From the NCBI GenBank assembly GCA_024509875.1, contig JAMPIV010019859.1, positions 44,158 through 108,157 of the forward strand: a DNA stretch of 64,000 nucleotides, in the 5' to 3' direction. How positions within the stretch are numbered: position 1 is the first letter of the stretch; each line of letters starts with the position of its first letter. The notes below the pieces were generated by a model. That model searched no databases and was not told the DNA's origin. It saw only the letters and a program-made list of their open reading frames with translations. Positions 32,424 through 44,110 of the stretch are shown here, piece by piece. The position numbers and the translations under genes are program-made. The DNA is from Oreohelix idahoensis (taxonomy: Eukaryota > Mollusca > Gastropoda > Stylommatophora > Oreohelicidae).

Positions 32424-33509
32424 TGATGCGTGATGCCATATGATGATGGATGGTATCCGCATGTCTGGTTTTGTGTGGTGTGCAGATGTGTTCAGTCAAA
32501 ACAATGTTCATACAAAAATAACAGGGCAATCCACATAGGACGTCAGTAAACTCACGACGTATAAAGTCAATGATTCTTGTAACAGCCGTTGACGTTTTTC
32601 TTCATTATTTATTGTGGACGCCACAGTGACAAAATGGTTACGCGAATATGTAGACACATCAAACAGTCATTATCACAGCAACATTCAATACAGCAATAGA
32701 CGGTAGACAGCATTACAATGATGAGTCAGATGCATGTTATATTTCAAAGTGCTGTAAATGTAGTCAGGTGAAAAACTCCATCCTTTTCTATAACAGCCAG
32801 GAGATAACCAGATGTATGAGATCAGTTCACTCTCCTTAGTTTGACTTCAGCAAGACAGACACGTCTGCCGAAGTATAAATAATGTCCTCAAAAATATCCT
32901 CTAGATAATAAAGGTTTTTCAAACCTAGTTCATTTAACAAAGTAGCAAGTAATGGTCCTTGGAACCTGCATCAACCGATGCAGCACAATACAGCGACATG
33001 TGAGCTAGGAAAACATCTCGTGACGACGACTTTCGAAGACAGGCTATGAACCAGAAATCGTTCACGACCAAAAATCGATAGAGTTAATGAAAATGTTAAT
33101 TTACCTTGCCTTCCGGAAATACACAGAAATATTATGCCTCCCGGCATGTGCAAATACACTAGAGGTATTATCTCGAATAAACGAAATATCCATAAGAGGA
33201 CTCTCACATTCCTGACAGAACAAAAAAAAAGCGGAGATCCCCTCTTCAACGAGGCATCTCTTTCGCCATTCCAAATCGCTCACTCCACTAGTGGTGGGCG
33301 GAAACCGATCGACCAAGAAGCAAGACAAGTCATGCGCAGTCCAGCGCAAAATGACCACAGCTCAAACTTAACTGCATTCGATACCAACGCGAGAAGACAA
33401 ATGCTTACCGAGAAAAGTGACTATAAATTTCAAGCAGTTGTTGCCCTTGCGTTATAAAATAGATATTGAAATAAAACGATGTTGCGAGAATTTATCACGC
33501 AACATATCA
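32424..33509 (-). repeat. 3' LTR of element C, complete
   Basis: 1086 bp with terminal TGAT...ATCA. On the minus strand it begins TGATATGTTGCGTGAT after the polypurine tract. Positions 32424-33217 pair with 40695-41488 with very few differences. The remaining 292 bp (33218-33509) has no partner. Confidence 0.9.
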
Positions 33510-33524
33510 CCACCTCCTCCCGAT
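33510..33524 (-). other. Polypurine tract of element C
   Basis: On the minus strand, ATCGGGAGGAGGTGG directly precedes the LTR's TG. Confidence 0.8.
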
Positions 33525-34272
33525 AAAAAAAAAAAATGTGGAACATATTTTTTTTTTTCAATATCAAAGAGCATGCGATAAGCGGCTCAAAACGCACGAA
33601 TTATGCGCTGATAATTAACTAAATTGCCAAACAATAGGCTATAATAGAGTGTCTGGTGAGGATATACCTCCACAGAAAAATAAATATGTCTCAAAAAATA
33701 TTCACATCGGGGAGGTGTCACCAACACACATCACGTTAGCATGTAAACACAATATACGTATGCAAGTTACTATAATCATCATTAAACAGCATACTCTAAT
33801 ATTGTCTTTAAAAATGGATGTACAAATCTGATAGGAAAATTTAAATAGTACATTCTTTGACATGTAATGACATAAGTACATAGTAAAGTTAAACTACATG
33901 ACGATCCAGGACATATGCTCTGGTATTCCGAGGGTAAGTACACAATCTAGAACTCGTCATGCTTGATACTAGTAAGGTAAGTCCTCAGCTCAACAATGAC
34001 ATTCTGAGAAAGTACAAGCAATATAATGCTAATTAATAACTAATATGCTTCATAAGGTACAATACATTATTAATAATTGTGGCTGTTTAGTAAACTAACG
34101 GCCCTTATATTAACTACTCAGTCCTCCTCTATCATCTTAAAAAACGAACAGAAGAAGATGACAACAAAGCACGATAGTGTGTACATATAAAGTAAGTACA
34201 GATGTGCTAATCTATTGTAGAAATATAGGTGTGTTATGACTCTGTAATATATGGAAATATAGGACAGAAGTA
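33525..34272 (-). other. 3' untranslated part of element C
   Basis: AT-rich, about 750 bp between the RNase H stop codon and the polypurine tract. No env-like ORF or other coding region is visible. Confidence 0.6.
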
Positions 34273-35745
34273 TTAGTTGGAGTCATGTGGGCATCTAGAC
34301 AAAATGTCAGCCATCACATTATCCGCACCACGGATAGCTCGTACCGTGAAATGAAAAGGTTGAAGAGCTATAGCATATCGAGTGGATCTCGAACTCTTCA
34401 AATTCTTAGTCTGAATAGCTGTAAGAGCTTTCTGATCAGTCTCTAGAATGAAATGTGCGCCCAGGAGGAATCTTTGTAGTTTTAGAATTGACCAAACCAT
34501 CGCTAACAACTCACGGTCTAAAACCGAGTAGTTCCTCTCTGCCGCATTTAGTTTTCTAGAAATGTACATAACAGGATGCAGAGTTTTTGCATATTCTTGC
34601 ATCAGTGCTGCTCCAATCCCAGTGGATGAAGCATCACTCCGAAGAACAAAAGTCCTATCAAGAGTAGGTAATCTTAAGATGGGAGGAGAAGAAAATATAT
34701 TCTTGATTTGGTCTAGTGAAGATTGGCATTCTTCAGACCAACGGACCAGATTAGGCGAACCTTTCTTCAACCATGTTGATAGAGGTGCCATGATCGAAGA
34801 TAAATTTGGAATAAATCTCCCATAAAATTGAATTAAACCTAAGAGACTCCTAACTTGTTTCTTCGTTTTAGGAACAGAGATGTTCAGTATTTTGGAAGTA
34901 TTGTGGTCTTCTGTCTTCAAGAGACCATGACCAACACGATGTCCCAGGAAAGAGATTTCACCAAAACCAACAAAAGCTTTAGAAGGTTTTGCTGTCAAAT
35001 TATTCTCACGTAGAGTGGACAGTAAGTCATATAACCCTAAATAGTGATCTTCCCAGGTATCACTAAAGAGACAGATGTCATCTAAGTATGCGATGACATC
35101 CGAACGATGTGACAGAATTCGACGCATCATGCGAACGAAAGTGGCAGGGGCGTTCATGAGACCAAAAGGCATAACATTCCATTGAAATAGACCCCGAGGT
35201 GTAGAAAAAGCAGTAAGAGGTTTGGCATGCTCTGCTAAAGGCACTTGCCAATAACCTTTAGACAAGTCAAGTTTAGTGAAGAATCTAGAATTAGAAAGTC
35301 TAATCAGTAGATCTTCTAACAAAGGCATCGGTTCAGCGTCGAACTTTGTGACCTGATTCAATTTGCGATAATCAACGCAAATTCGTATGTTCTTATCCTT
35401 CTTCCGGACACTAACCATGGAAGAAGAATATGGTGAAGTCGATGGTTCAATTATATTTAATTGAATCATTTCATCCAATTCCTTTTCCACTTGCGACTGA
35501 AAGTGTATAGGAATAGGATACGGCCTAACCCTAATTGGATTATTGTCGGTAAGAATTATGTCATGTTCTATGACATCTGTGTGTCCAGGAATGTCAGTGA
35601 GAACATCCTGAAATGTTTGTAACATCGACGAGACTTGTCGATGTTCGTCACCAGAAAGATTAGGAGAAACAGAAACGTTTTTCCAAGATTCCGTGGAATG
35701 TAATGGAACCACTGGAAGGGGAAGGTTGACATCAGAGAAGGTAGC
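34273..35745 (-). CDS. Element C reverse transcriptase and RNase H
   Basis: One open frame of about 480 codons. RT landmarks in order are LTDIPGHTDVIEHDIIL, VSVRKKDKNIRICVDYRKLN, FFTKLDLSKGYWQVPL, PFGLMNAPATFVRMM and the catalytic AYLDDICLFSDT. The connection region (VRSLLGLIQFYGRFIPN) leads into RNase H with LRSDASSTGIGAALMQE, YSVLDRELLAMVWSI and LETDQKALTA, ending LSRCPHDSN. All catalytic acidic residues are visible, so this domain could be active if expressed. A TAA at about 35747 separates it from the upstream integrase frame; whether that stop is natural or a mutation cannot be told from one copy. Confidence 0.92.
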   Translation of the reverse strand, partial: ATFSDVNLPLPVVPLHSTESWKNVSVSPNLSGDEHRQVSSMLQTFQDVLTDIPGHTDVIEHDIILTDNNPIRVRPYPIPIHFQSQVEKELDEMIQLNIIEPSTSPYSSSMVSVRKKDKNIRICVDYRKLNQVTKFDAEPMPLLEDLLIRLSNSRFFTKLDLSKGYWQVPLAEHAKPLTAFSTPRGLFQWNVMPFGLMNAPATFVRMMRRILSHRSDVIAYLDDICLFSDTWEDHYLGLYDLLSTLRENNLTAKPSKAFVGFGEISFLGHRVGHGLLKTEDHNTSKILNISVPKTKKQVRSLLGLIQFYGRFIPNLSSIMAPLSTWLKKGSPNLVRWSEECQSSLDQIKNIFSSPPILRLPTLDRTFVLRSDASSTGIGAALMQEYAKTLHPVMYISRKLNAAERNYSVLDRELLAMVWSILKLQRFLLGAHFILETDQKALTAIQTKNLKSSRSTRYAIALQPFHFTVRAIRGADNVMADILSRCPHDSN

Positions 35746-37620
35746 TTACTCATCCTGAATGACAGACAGGGATGAATAATGACCGTGAGGTGCAGGAGCA
35801 TCATCCGTTGCCTGGAAAATAGGCAGCAAATAGTCCGGACGTTCGTGAAATTCCGAAAGCATGTTTATGTGGAAAGTTTTATGCTTTCCATCAATATCGA
35901 CCACATAGTCAACATCGGAAATCCGAGAGACTATTGCATACGGACCTTTCCATGCAATAAGAAGTCTATTTTCCCTACTGGGGAGTAGGACGAATGCTTT
36001 GTCACCTGGACAAAGTTGTCGTAGACATCTATTCTTGTTAGCAAACTGCCTTGCCTTCTCTTTAGCAATTTCTGATGAAGCAGTTGCTAGCTTACATGCC
36101 TCAATGATCTTTTGTCTAAGAGCAATGACATACTCATATGAGGATTGGTTTCATCGCTAATATCATCGGCAGTGATGAGATCGTGTAATAAAGACATAGG
36201 GCCGCGTGGACGCGCGCCAAAGACAAGTTCGAAGGGAGAAAATCCTGTGTGTTCTTTAGGGACTTCTCTATAGGCAAAGAGAGCCGCGGGTAAAACCCTG
36301 TCCCAATCTTGAGGATGATCTTCAGTTATCTTACCAAGCAAAGTCTTGAGCGTTCTATTCAGACGCTCAACTAACCCATTAGACATAGGATGGTAGATAC
36401 TACTGAGAGATCGTTCAATATGTAAGGTAGACATTACCTGGGATATAGTGTCAGATATGAGTTGAGTGCCATGGTCTGACAATATTTCTCTGGGGAACCC
36501 CAAGCGAGAAAATATCAACCAAAGAGCATCTGCGATATCTGTAGTAGATATGCTCTTAAGAGGAATAGCCTCTGGCCAACGTGTGCACATATCGACACAT
36601 GTAATGATAAACTGATGTCCTCTGGCCGACTTGACCTTAAAAGGGCCAATAATATCTATGGCCATTTTCTGAAACGGCCGAATAGGAATGTCAGCAGCCT
36701 GGATAGGCGCAGCATGTCGTGGTCCTCTAGATTTGACCTCCTGACATACCTTGCATGATCGGCAGTAAATACGAATGTCCTTATTGACAAAAGGCCAAAA
36801 GAAAGCCGCAAGGACTCTCGACTTCGTACGGGCAAAACCCATATGTCCAGCACATTGCGAGTCATGAGCATGTTGTAATATTTGGACTCTCATGCTCTTG
36901 GGAACAAGAATTTGCGAATGTGCCGACGTAGTCGAATCTTGTACCATACGTACAAGAACGCCGTTTCTCATTGCAATCCAAGATTTTCTATTTGTATCCT
37001 GATTCGGATCACCTTTCTTCGCAAGAACGAAGAATTTTTTTAAAGAAGGATCTTCTTCTTGCAATTTTATGAAAGAGTCACGAGTAATTACTAAGTGACT
37101 ATCTTGGCTATCAACTTCATTATCACTATTCAGTGAAGTTTCGGGTGTTTGTAGAGCTTGTGCTCTTGTAACTACTGCATTTGTAGCTTGCATGTTATTA
37201 TCTTCCCAAGCAGCAATCTGCTGTGGGGTACACTCCCTAACTCCGTGAATACGACAAATAATAAGGTCCGCAATAGGATTAGGTAAGAGACAAGCATGCA
37301 CATCTCCAGTAAAGAAAGGAGTGGCAATGCGAATTACAGCAGTAGGATATTTTTCTAGAGTGCCGCCAAATGTGACACATTTAATAACCCTTCCTGTAGC
37401 ACAAGATGGATCTACAAGCGATTGTCTAACACCAATAGTGGTGCATCCGGAATCGAAAAGTAGTGAGACCGGAGTATCATTAACAAGAACCTTATGTAGG
37501 ATTAAAGAACCCCTCCCGTCATGCGCAACAGCAGCAGGAAGAGCGGGAAGTGGGTGACCACAACTCAAAGTAGTTATGGTACCCGGTTCGAATAAAGTAC
37601 TGCATTGGGGGGCATTTGTT
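35746..37620 (-). pseudogene. Element C protease and integrase, frameshifted near the end
   Basis: From the right: a retropepsin with LLFDSGCTTIGVRQSLVD (D-S-G rather than D-T-G) near 37450, a linker (VVTRAQALQTPE), an integrase zinc-binding domain (HAHDSQCAGHMG, CRSCKVCQ) and a catalytic core with Asp in MAIDIIGPFKV, Asp in EILSDHGTQLISD and Glu in NGLVERLNRTLK. The frame breaks near 36145, and the C-terminal part (ARQFANKNRCLRQLCPGDK, WKGPYAIVSRI) continues in another frame to a stop near 35747. The full D,D-35-E set is what elements A and B lack. Confidence 0.88.
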
Positions 37621-39263
37621 TGCTCTCTCAAAGTCAAAAGCAGAACCAGTGACAGCGTCAAAGTTTTTACTATCAACAACATGATTACAGGCTCCCTCAG
37701 TTTCCTGTTGTACAGCATTAGCCTGCTGATATCTCTTTTTTTTGTGTTGAGATCTACCCCGACTATTATTACCTCTGAAGTTATCAGAGTTATTATTATC
37801 TCTGCAGTTATTATTGTCTCTATTGTAATTGTTATCCTGGTTCGAATTCCAGTTTCCACGATTACTATCATGTTCACATTGATGCGAACATCTATTTGTT
37901 TGGTTCTGAGGTCTTCGGCAGGAATAACCTCTATTACCATATCCTCTTTTGAAATGACTATAATTATTAGGGTGATAGTAACGACAACTATCAGGTTGTC
38001 TCCAATTCTTCGAAGAAGACTCACCATGAAATTGATTTCCATGATTTTGACAGAAATTACCGCTACTCTTTCTATCAAAATTTTGTTGGGATCTACGAGC
38101 AAAGTTTTGGCCATACGGAGCTGCCGAAGCAACTGGTAAACCTTCTTCACCTTAGAGTTACCCATGGTTATGTGTGGGTGCGCAGTTACGTATTGGCAAC
38201 AGAAATCTTCCATTTCTTTTATTGTTTTAGGTTTACGTTCATGAAGGAAAGCAAGGAAAGACTCATTGACAGACGACATGACTTTGTCTCTAAGTATTAA
38301 GTCCATAAGTCATTCATAAGTTTTTTCCGTCTTAGATAGTTCAACCCATCGTGAGAAAGTAATGCGTATTCTTGCAATAAACTCGGAGAATTCAACTCCA
38401 TTTTCAGGTAACATGTTTTTAAATTGTAGACGATAGCCGTCTTCGGTAAGCTGATATTTCTTTAACAAAGCGGCCCTGACAACCTCATAATTGTTCTTGT
38501 CAGGTTCATCCACCATATTTAATATACTTAGAGCTTTACCTGTCAGTATCCCTGATAACTGATAAACATATTTTGCTTTGTCTATGTTATGAGCTGTACA
38601 TGCTTGTTCAAATCTGTCCAGATAGAACATTATGTCATCACTGGAAGGACTAAATGTTGGTAACTTAATCTTAAAGGTATCATTATTAGCCTTACCAGAA
38701 GATGAACCCTTGTTTGAATCATTACCATTACTCATGCTTGTCAATTTCAATTTTTCCAACTCTAAAGCTAAGACCTTTTCTTCATGTTCCATTTTTGCTT
38801 TCTCTTTCCTCTCATCAGACTCTCTCTGTAATCTTCTTTCCTCAGCCTGAGCCTCTTTTTGAAGTCTTTCATTTTCAGCTTCTTTTTCAAGTCTTTTATT
38901 TTCAGCCTCTTTTTCAAGTCTTTTATTTTCAGCTTCTTTTTCAAGTCTTTTATTTTCAGCCTCTTTTTCAAGTCTTTTATTCTCAGCCTCTTTTTGAAGT
39001 CTTTCAGCTTCTAGCTGTAGCTGGAGTTTTCTTTCCTCAGCTTCTGATTCCCTTTTTTGTTTTTCCATTTCCATTTGGAATCTCTTTTCATCCACCTGCA
39101 TCTGCAGTTTCTTTTGTTCAGCTTCCATATGCAGTTTCTTTTGTTCAGCTTCCATTGCTTTATCATATCGAGCAGTTGCAAATTCTTCTAACTTATCACC
39201 AGTCTTCCCAAGCAATTTACCCTGCTCAATAAAGTGCTCAAATGTAAACATGTTGTCTAACAT
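37621..39263 (-). pseudogene. Element C gag, coiled coil and SCAN-like domain, one stop and frame changes
   Basis: The ATG at 39263 opens a frame with a long coiled coil of Lys/Glu/Arg and nine-residue repeats (EKEAENKRL, five near-exact copies coded by 27-bp DNA repeats at about 38865-39000). A capsid-like region follows (FKIKLPTFSPSSDDIMFYLD, then YVYQLSGILTGKALSILNM). A TGA at 38310-38312 interrupts the SCAN-like region, with homology resuming in the same frame (LILRDKVMSSVNESFLAFL, MEDFCCQYV). Near 38150 a 1-base change moves the Asn/Arg/Cys/His-rich nucleocapsid-like tail to another frame, and a second shift near 37615 leads into pol; that one could be a natural gag-pol frameshift. Confidence 0.8.
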
Positions 39264-40674
39264 ATGAGTCCAAAACCTGAAATAATTAACTAATTTATTT
39301 CAAACCTAAGTGTAACAAGTCTTAATTAAGCACTTGTATATTCACATCACCTTATATTATCCCAGTCTCTGTGGGAAACAAGTCTCCAATCAAAGAACTG
39401 TATATGAAATATCAGCACTCAATTCTTGATCATAAGTGCACTTCTCATTCAATAGTGCACGACACTATTCATCATTCATTTATCATCAGTGTAGTAGTAA
39501 CAGTGCATTAGCATAGCCCATTAACTAATTACTATAACTGTAAACAATGACTATGTAAACACATGCAGAATGTAAACATTGAAAATGTAAACAATGCAAA
39601 CAATGTAAACAATAACAATGTAAACAATAACAAAGATCAGCAACAATACAAAAACGTTCGCAGAAATCAACTAAAAATAAAGCAGAAATTAATGAAATAT
39701 CAAAAAAAATGTGACGATATCTGCGATAGAATTAAACAAAATACATGACACCACAGTGTATAAACAAAAATGTTGTATGAAACTAAATTATAGACAAGAG
39801 TAGGCTAACAAATACAAACAAATCAAAACAAAACTAAAGAATGCGAAATAATAACGAAAACAATATTAAAACATGTCATCACAGCTAACATAAATAGCAA
39901 CAGAAGTCGCTTAGCAAATTCCAGTATTGGAAATTTGCAAACCTTACAGAAAACGCTCACAATAGACGACCTCTATGACGTGGCATAATCTAACGGAGAC
40001 ACCACCCAACCGAGAACCCGCTGAAATATAAACATATAAATATACGAATAACATATAAAAATATAACATAAAGAATGAGATGATACACAGAAGACTCAGC
40101 AGAAGTATAAGGGCACAGTTTACATACAAATAGGCCACTTAACTTATAGGCTTCCAATCGTAGAACAGCAGAAAAAACGGATGTCAATCAACGTCCTAAA
40201 GAGCGAAGCTCCAACGATGATGGCACATCTGAACTGCTTCCACTGCTAACACGATGGTACAAGAGCTTCTGAAATACTGTGTGTTGAGTTGTTTCGGCAC
40301 TTGACCTTCTAATCCAAAAGTAAGTTGATGGAAATCGGTACTTGGCCTTCTTCAGAAAACAACCCGTTTCAACCGGCACTTGACATTCACAAAAACGACA
40401 GCACTGGAACCTTGACAGCAGCAACTTGCTTGACTTGCGTAAAAGATAACAGCAGTCCGAGTTATCCGGCAACATGTAACAACGCCGGGTACTGTCAAAT
40501 TCTTGTTTCCGTCAAAAAGTTGAAATTTTGAGTTTTACCGGGCAACGCCGAGTACTTTGAAAATTTTGAAGATGTTGACTGTATTGAAGAATGTTAATTT
40601 CTTGAAGGATGCTGATGAATTCTTGTTGAAAATGAAGTGGGTAAGGACCCCGTGTTTGCTGGTACCAGAATCAA
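39264..40674 (-). other. 5' leader of element C with a cluster of TGTAAACA motifs
   Basis: 1.4 kb without coding capacity lies between the primer-binding site and gag, much longer than the 170-190 bases of A and B. Six TGTAAACA octamers (plus-strand orientation) lie within 39538-39629 and another at 39243. TGTTTAC is the forkhead core motif, but low-complexity expansion is an equally good explanation. Confidence 0.6.
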
Positions 40675-40692
40675 ACCAGCTTATGGCCACCA
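40675..40692 (-). other. Primer-binding site of element C
   Basis: On the minus strand, TGGTGGCCATAAGCTGGT begins 2 nt after the LTR's CA end. It differs from the A/B site, implying a different tRNA primer; the tRNA is not identified. Confidence 0.7.
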
Positions 40693-40694
40693 AA

Positions 40695-41488
40695 TGATGC
40701 GTGATGCCATATGATGATGGATGGTATCCGCATGTCTGGTTTTGTGTAGTGTGCAGATGTGTTCAGTCAAAACAATGTTCATACAAAAATAACAGGGCAA
40801 TCCACATAGGACGTCAGTAAACTCACGACGTATAAATTCAATGATTCTTGTAACAGCCGTTGACGTTTTTCTTCATTATTTATTGTGGACGCCACAGTGA
40901 CAAAATGGTTACGCGAATATGTAGACACATCAAACAGTCATTATCACAGCAACATTCAATACAGCAATAGACGGTAGACAGCATTACAATGATGAGTCAG
41001 ATGCATGTTATATTTCAAAGTGCTGTAAATGTAGTCAGGTGAAAAACTCCATCCCTTTCTATAACAGCCAGGAGATAACCAGATGTATGAGATCAGTTCA
41101 CTCTCCTTAGTTTGAATTCAGCAAGACAGACACGTCTGCCGAAGTATAAATAATGTCCTCAAAAATATCCTCTAGATAATAAAGGTTTTTCAAACCTAGT
41201 TCATTTAACAAAGTAGCAAGTAATGGTCCTTGGAACCTGCATCAACCGATGCAGCACAATACAGCGACATGTGAGCTAGGAAAACATCTCGTGACGACGA
41301 CTTTCGAAGACAGGCTATGAACCAGAAATCGTTCACGACCAAAAATCGATAGAGTTAATGAAAATGTTAATTTACCTTGCCTTCCGGAAATACACAGAAA
41401 TATTATGCCTCCCGGCATGTGCAAATACACTAGAGGTATTATCTCGAATAAACGAAATATCCATAAGAGGACTCTCACATTCCTGACA
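40695..41488 (-). repeat. 5' LTR of element C, outer 292 bp missing
   Basis: Matches 32424-33217. Homology stops abruptly at CATTCCTGACA (41488), where the complete copy continues with GAACAAAAAAAAAGCGG. The lost part is the U3 beginning, where promoter elements would lie, so this copy probably cannot start its own transcript. Confidence 0.88.
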
Positions 41489-43329
41489 AGGATCGTCTCC
41501 TATCAAAGGTGGCCGGTGATTGAGTCGATTTATAAGCGTATTATCGCTCATTGGTGTAATTACCTGGTGGAACGTAAATACGTCTGAGGAGTGGCTCAAA
41601 GCAAAATGTCAAAGATAAAGACAGTCCCATAGCAGATACTTCCGTAGGGGAGTGGAGTGTTAGAGACTTCACCCTACTAGATCCATCATAGAGAGTAAAA
41701 TAATGAATGAAAGGGCATAAAAATTATGCTAAATAAAAGCGATTGGAAAAGAAATGATACTGCCGCAGTGGTTAAAGGTGTGAGAGAGCCACCAAAAGAA
41801 CACGTACAGACGTTTTGTCACAGAGTATTGGGTCCCTGATATGCGCAACAAGCCCCTGCCGCTTCCATCCACCCCTTCCATCTTCCCCAGAATAATGTAC
41901 CCTCCCTGAGGATTAATGTTAACCCAAGTGAGTCGGATAAAAGTGCTTTTCGATAGCGGAAGACACCAATCGCAGTATACATACACATATAAATGAAGTT
42001 TACTAAAGTGCTTGTATAACTACTATGTACACCATGATATCACCGTCCATTACCTGCTCTCTATGGACCCTGGGGCAACTGCTGCTGTTGGTTCCTTATA
42101 AGGAAACCCGCACGAAGCAGTCACCAGTGGTGGTTTATGTATCACGTAATTTACAGTGATAAGGTTGCCAGTGTCATATGCCACTGCACATGCACAAGCA
42201 AATTGTACCTGTAAAAATGCAAAATATTAAATAATAAAATACATATCAAAACTTACCCCGAGTTGTCGGGCGAATTAAGACAGACATTTGCACAGGTAAC
42301 CCCTGAATATTGTCGGGCAACTGATTTAAGAAGCTATCTCTTCAGGTGAGTTAGATGTCTAACTATTAGCGCTTGAACTAGGATCGTAGAACTTAAACCA
42401 AGTTATATGAGGCTCTAATCATAGAATTCACGTCCGGTCCTCTGGCATGTCATATACTTATGTTCTGATATTCTTTGTTCCTGGCTGTCTATAATTTCTC
42501 CTTGAAGAAATTTGGAGTACGTGAAGTAGGCGTGCATGGTGCTAGAGTATAACGACCATTTTGGCTTACCCGCCCCATACTGCTTCGTGGGCGAGAAGTC
42601 CAATCAAGAGCAGTCAATATTTGCATCTCAAATGCCAAACCAATTATAACTAACTTGCTTATTTTGGAAGGGTCTATCCCCCACTACCTACGTTTATCTA
42701 GAATATTCTTCAAGACAACATAAACTAATGTTCTCTGCATGTAATCTACAAATTCCTGCGTGACTCACAAGATGTGATTTTTCAAAAATCACTCCCATAT
42801 AAGGTATTGCCTCTTCCTTTGGTTTTTATCACATTTGCCAACTCACAAATTCTTATCGTCATCATTGCTCATAATATCTTCCCAGATTGTCAACTTATCG
42901 TAATTATCCGTTACAGCAATCTGAGCGGAAACGATTACGGTTTTTTCTGTGCTTTAAAAATCAAATTCGTTATCTTATTGTCCGTGTCTTAATCTGTCAC
43001 CAGATTGGCATTTACCGTGTGTTTTCGGGCACGGCATTTGCAAACTTTAACAACTTATCATGCAACAACCTCGGTTTTCTTCTTTCAGTATCTCCCCAGA
43101 CAGAAAGTTGGAGGTAACAATAAGCCGAGTTAGCGACAAACGATAGACCCTGGTGGCAATCCTACTCCTACGCTTAATCCGTGACACAGGAATCCCATGA
43201 GCTATATTACTAAAATTTACTTTATTCGTAAGCAAGTGATATTATCTTTGGCGTTAAATGAACTTTAGATAAAATATCTTTTAGGTTAAATGAACCTTAG
43301 ATAAAATATCTTTTAGGTTAAATTTTCCA
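41489..43329. other. Non-coding, with a SINE tail fragment and a dispersed repeat copy
   Basis: No gene. Around 41650-41695, GTAGGGGAGTGGAGTGTTAG resembles the 3' end of the SINE at 23764. At 42088-42185 is another copy of the unnamed dispersed repeat (CCGCACGAAGCAG...GTGGTTTATGTATC...AAGGTTGCCAG). At 43240-43325 a 31-bp unit containing TTAGATAAAATATCTTTTAGG is repeated about 2.5 times. Confidence 0.5.
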
Positions 43330-44110
43330 CCGTTATTTATATGGGAATGCTGGAAATAGATCGTTCTTCCACGAAAGGCACTGGTGATGGCCACATGCGC
43401 TTTCTCTGCTCTTCATATGGTTGGCATCTTTGAAGAAAATGTTCAGCAGTCATTGTGTTTGTGCCACAGTTACACTCATCAGTAGTTCTTATCTTTACCT
43501 TATTGAATAGATGGTATCCCAATCTGTTGTGACCTTTGCGAAGTCTGAAGATTCCCACTGGCACATTTATGTGAACATTATTTTGTTTGGTGGCCTGGAT
43601 TCTCTGCTTCCGACTTGCTCCTGTATCTGCGCTTGTGTCAAGTTGAGATAGCTTTACCCCCCTTCCTTTGCCAATCTGTCAGCCTCTTCATTTCCAGGGA
43701 TGCTGCAGTGAGAAGGGACCCACTGTGTCATAACTCTTTCGAATTGCTGACATAGTTTGTGAAGTGTTACTCTTAGGTCATCCAAGTCGGCACTATTTTG
43801 ATCTTTCGGCTTTGCAATTACTGACAGCGCATCTGTGAAGATAGCTACATGTCTCTCTGAGCTTTCTTTGGTCACTAGAACTGCTACTGCGGTTTTTAAG
43901 GCCTCTCCTTCTGCTGTGAAGTTACATGAGAATTTTCTTATTGCGACTGACAGCCTCTTGTGTGTGCCATTGCTTAAGCTCAGAAAGACTCAACTACCCC
44001 TATCTTCTGTTGCATTTGCTGCTGATCCATCTGTGTATGCATAGATCCAGGTGTTTCTTGAGTTATGTTTCTCTATGTATTTTAAGCCGGCACCAAGCAT
44101 CCACATGTTC
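43330..44110 (-). mobile_element. LINE fragment with RNase H domain and C-terminal Cys tail
   Basis: The minus strand encodes, with several stops and frame changes, an RNase H domain (YAYTDGSAANAT near 44030, FTDALSVIAKPK, WVPSHCSIPGNEEADRLAKE near 43670) followed by VGIFRLRKGHNRLGYHLFNK and ECNCGTNTMTAEHFLQRC. RNase H after RT occurs in several LINE clades, such as I and Jockey-related groups. The RT and endonuclease are absent. It is homologous to 27290-27700. Confidence 0.8.

Larger units (their letters stand above)
32424..41488 (-). mobile_element. LTR retrotransposon C, Gmr1-like Ty3/Gypsy with PR, INT, RT and RH
   Basis: Minus-strand order is truncated 5' LTR (40695-41488), primer-binding site, a 1.4-kb leader, gag (coiled coil, SCAN-like), protease, integrase (zinc-binding, full D,D-35-E core, GPY module), RT, RNase H, polypurine tract, 3' LTR (32424-33509). 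Integrase before RT again marks a Gmr1-like element. All enzymatic domains are recognisable, unlike in A and B, but one stop codon and several frameshifts inactivate it. No target duplication can be tested, because the right LTR lacks its outer 292 bp. Confidence 0.9.

Noticed and set aside
32971..33249. Hydrophobic open frame in the LTR of element C, also at 41242-41478
   Set aside because: Paired LTRs duplicate any frame. No motif is visible and the N-termini differ where the LTR copies diverge.
37576..38139. 187-codon Ile/Ser-rich plus-strand frame
   Set aside because: It is the antisense shadow of the Asn-rich nucleocapsid region of element C gag.
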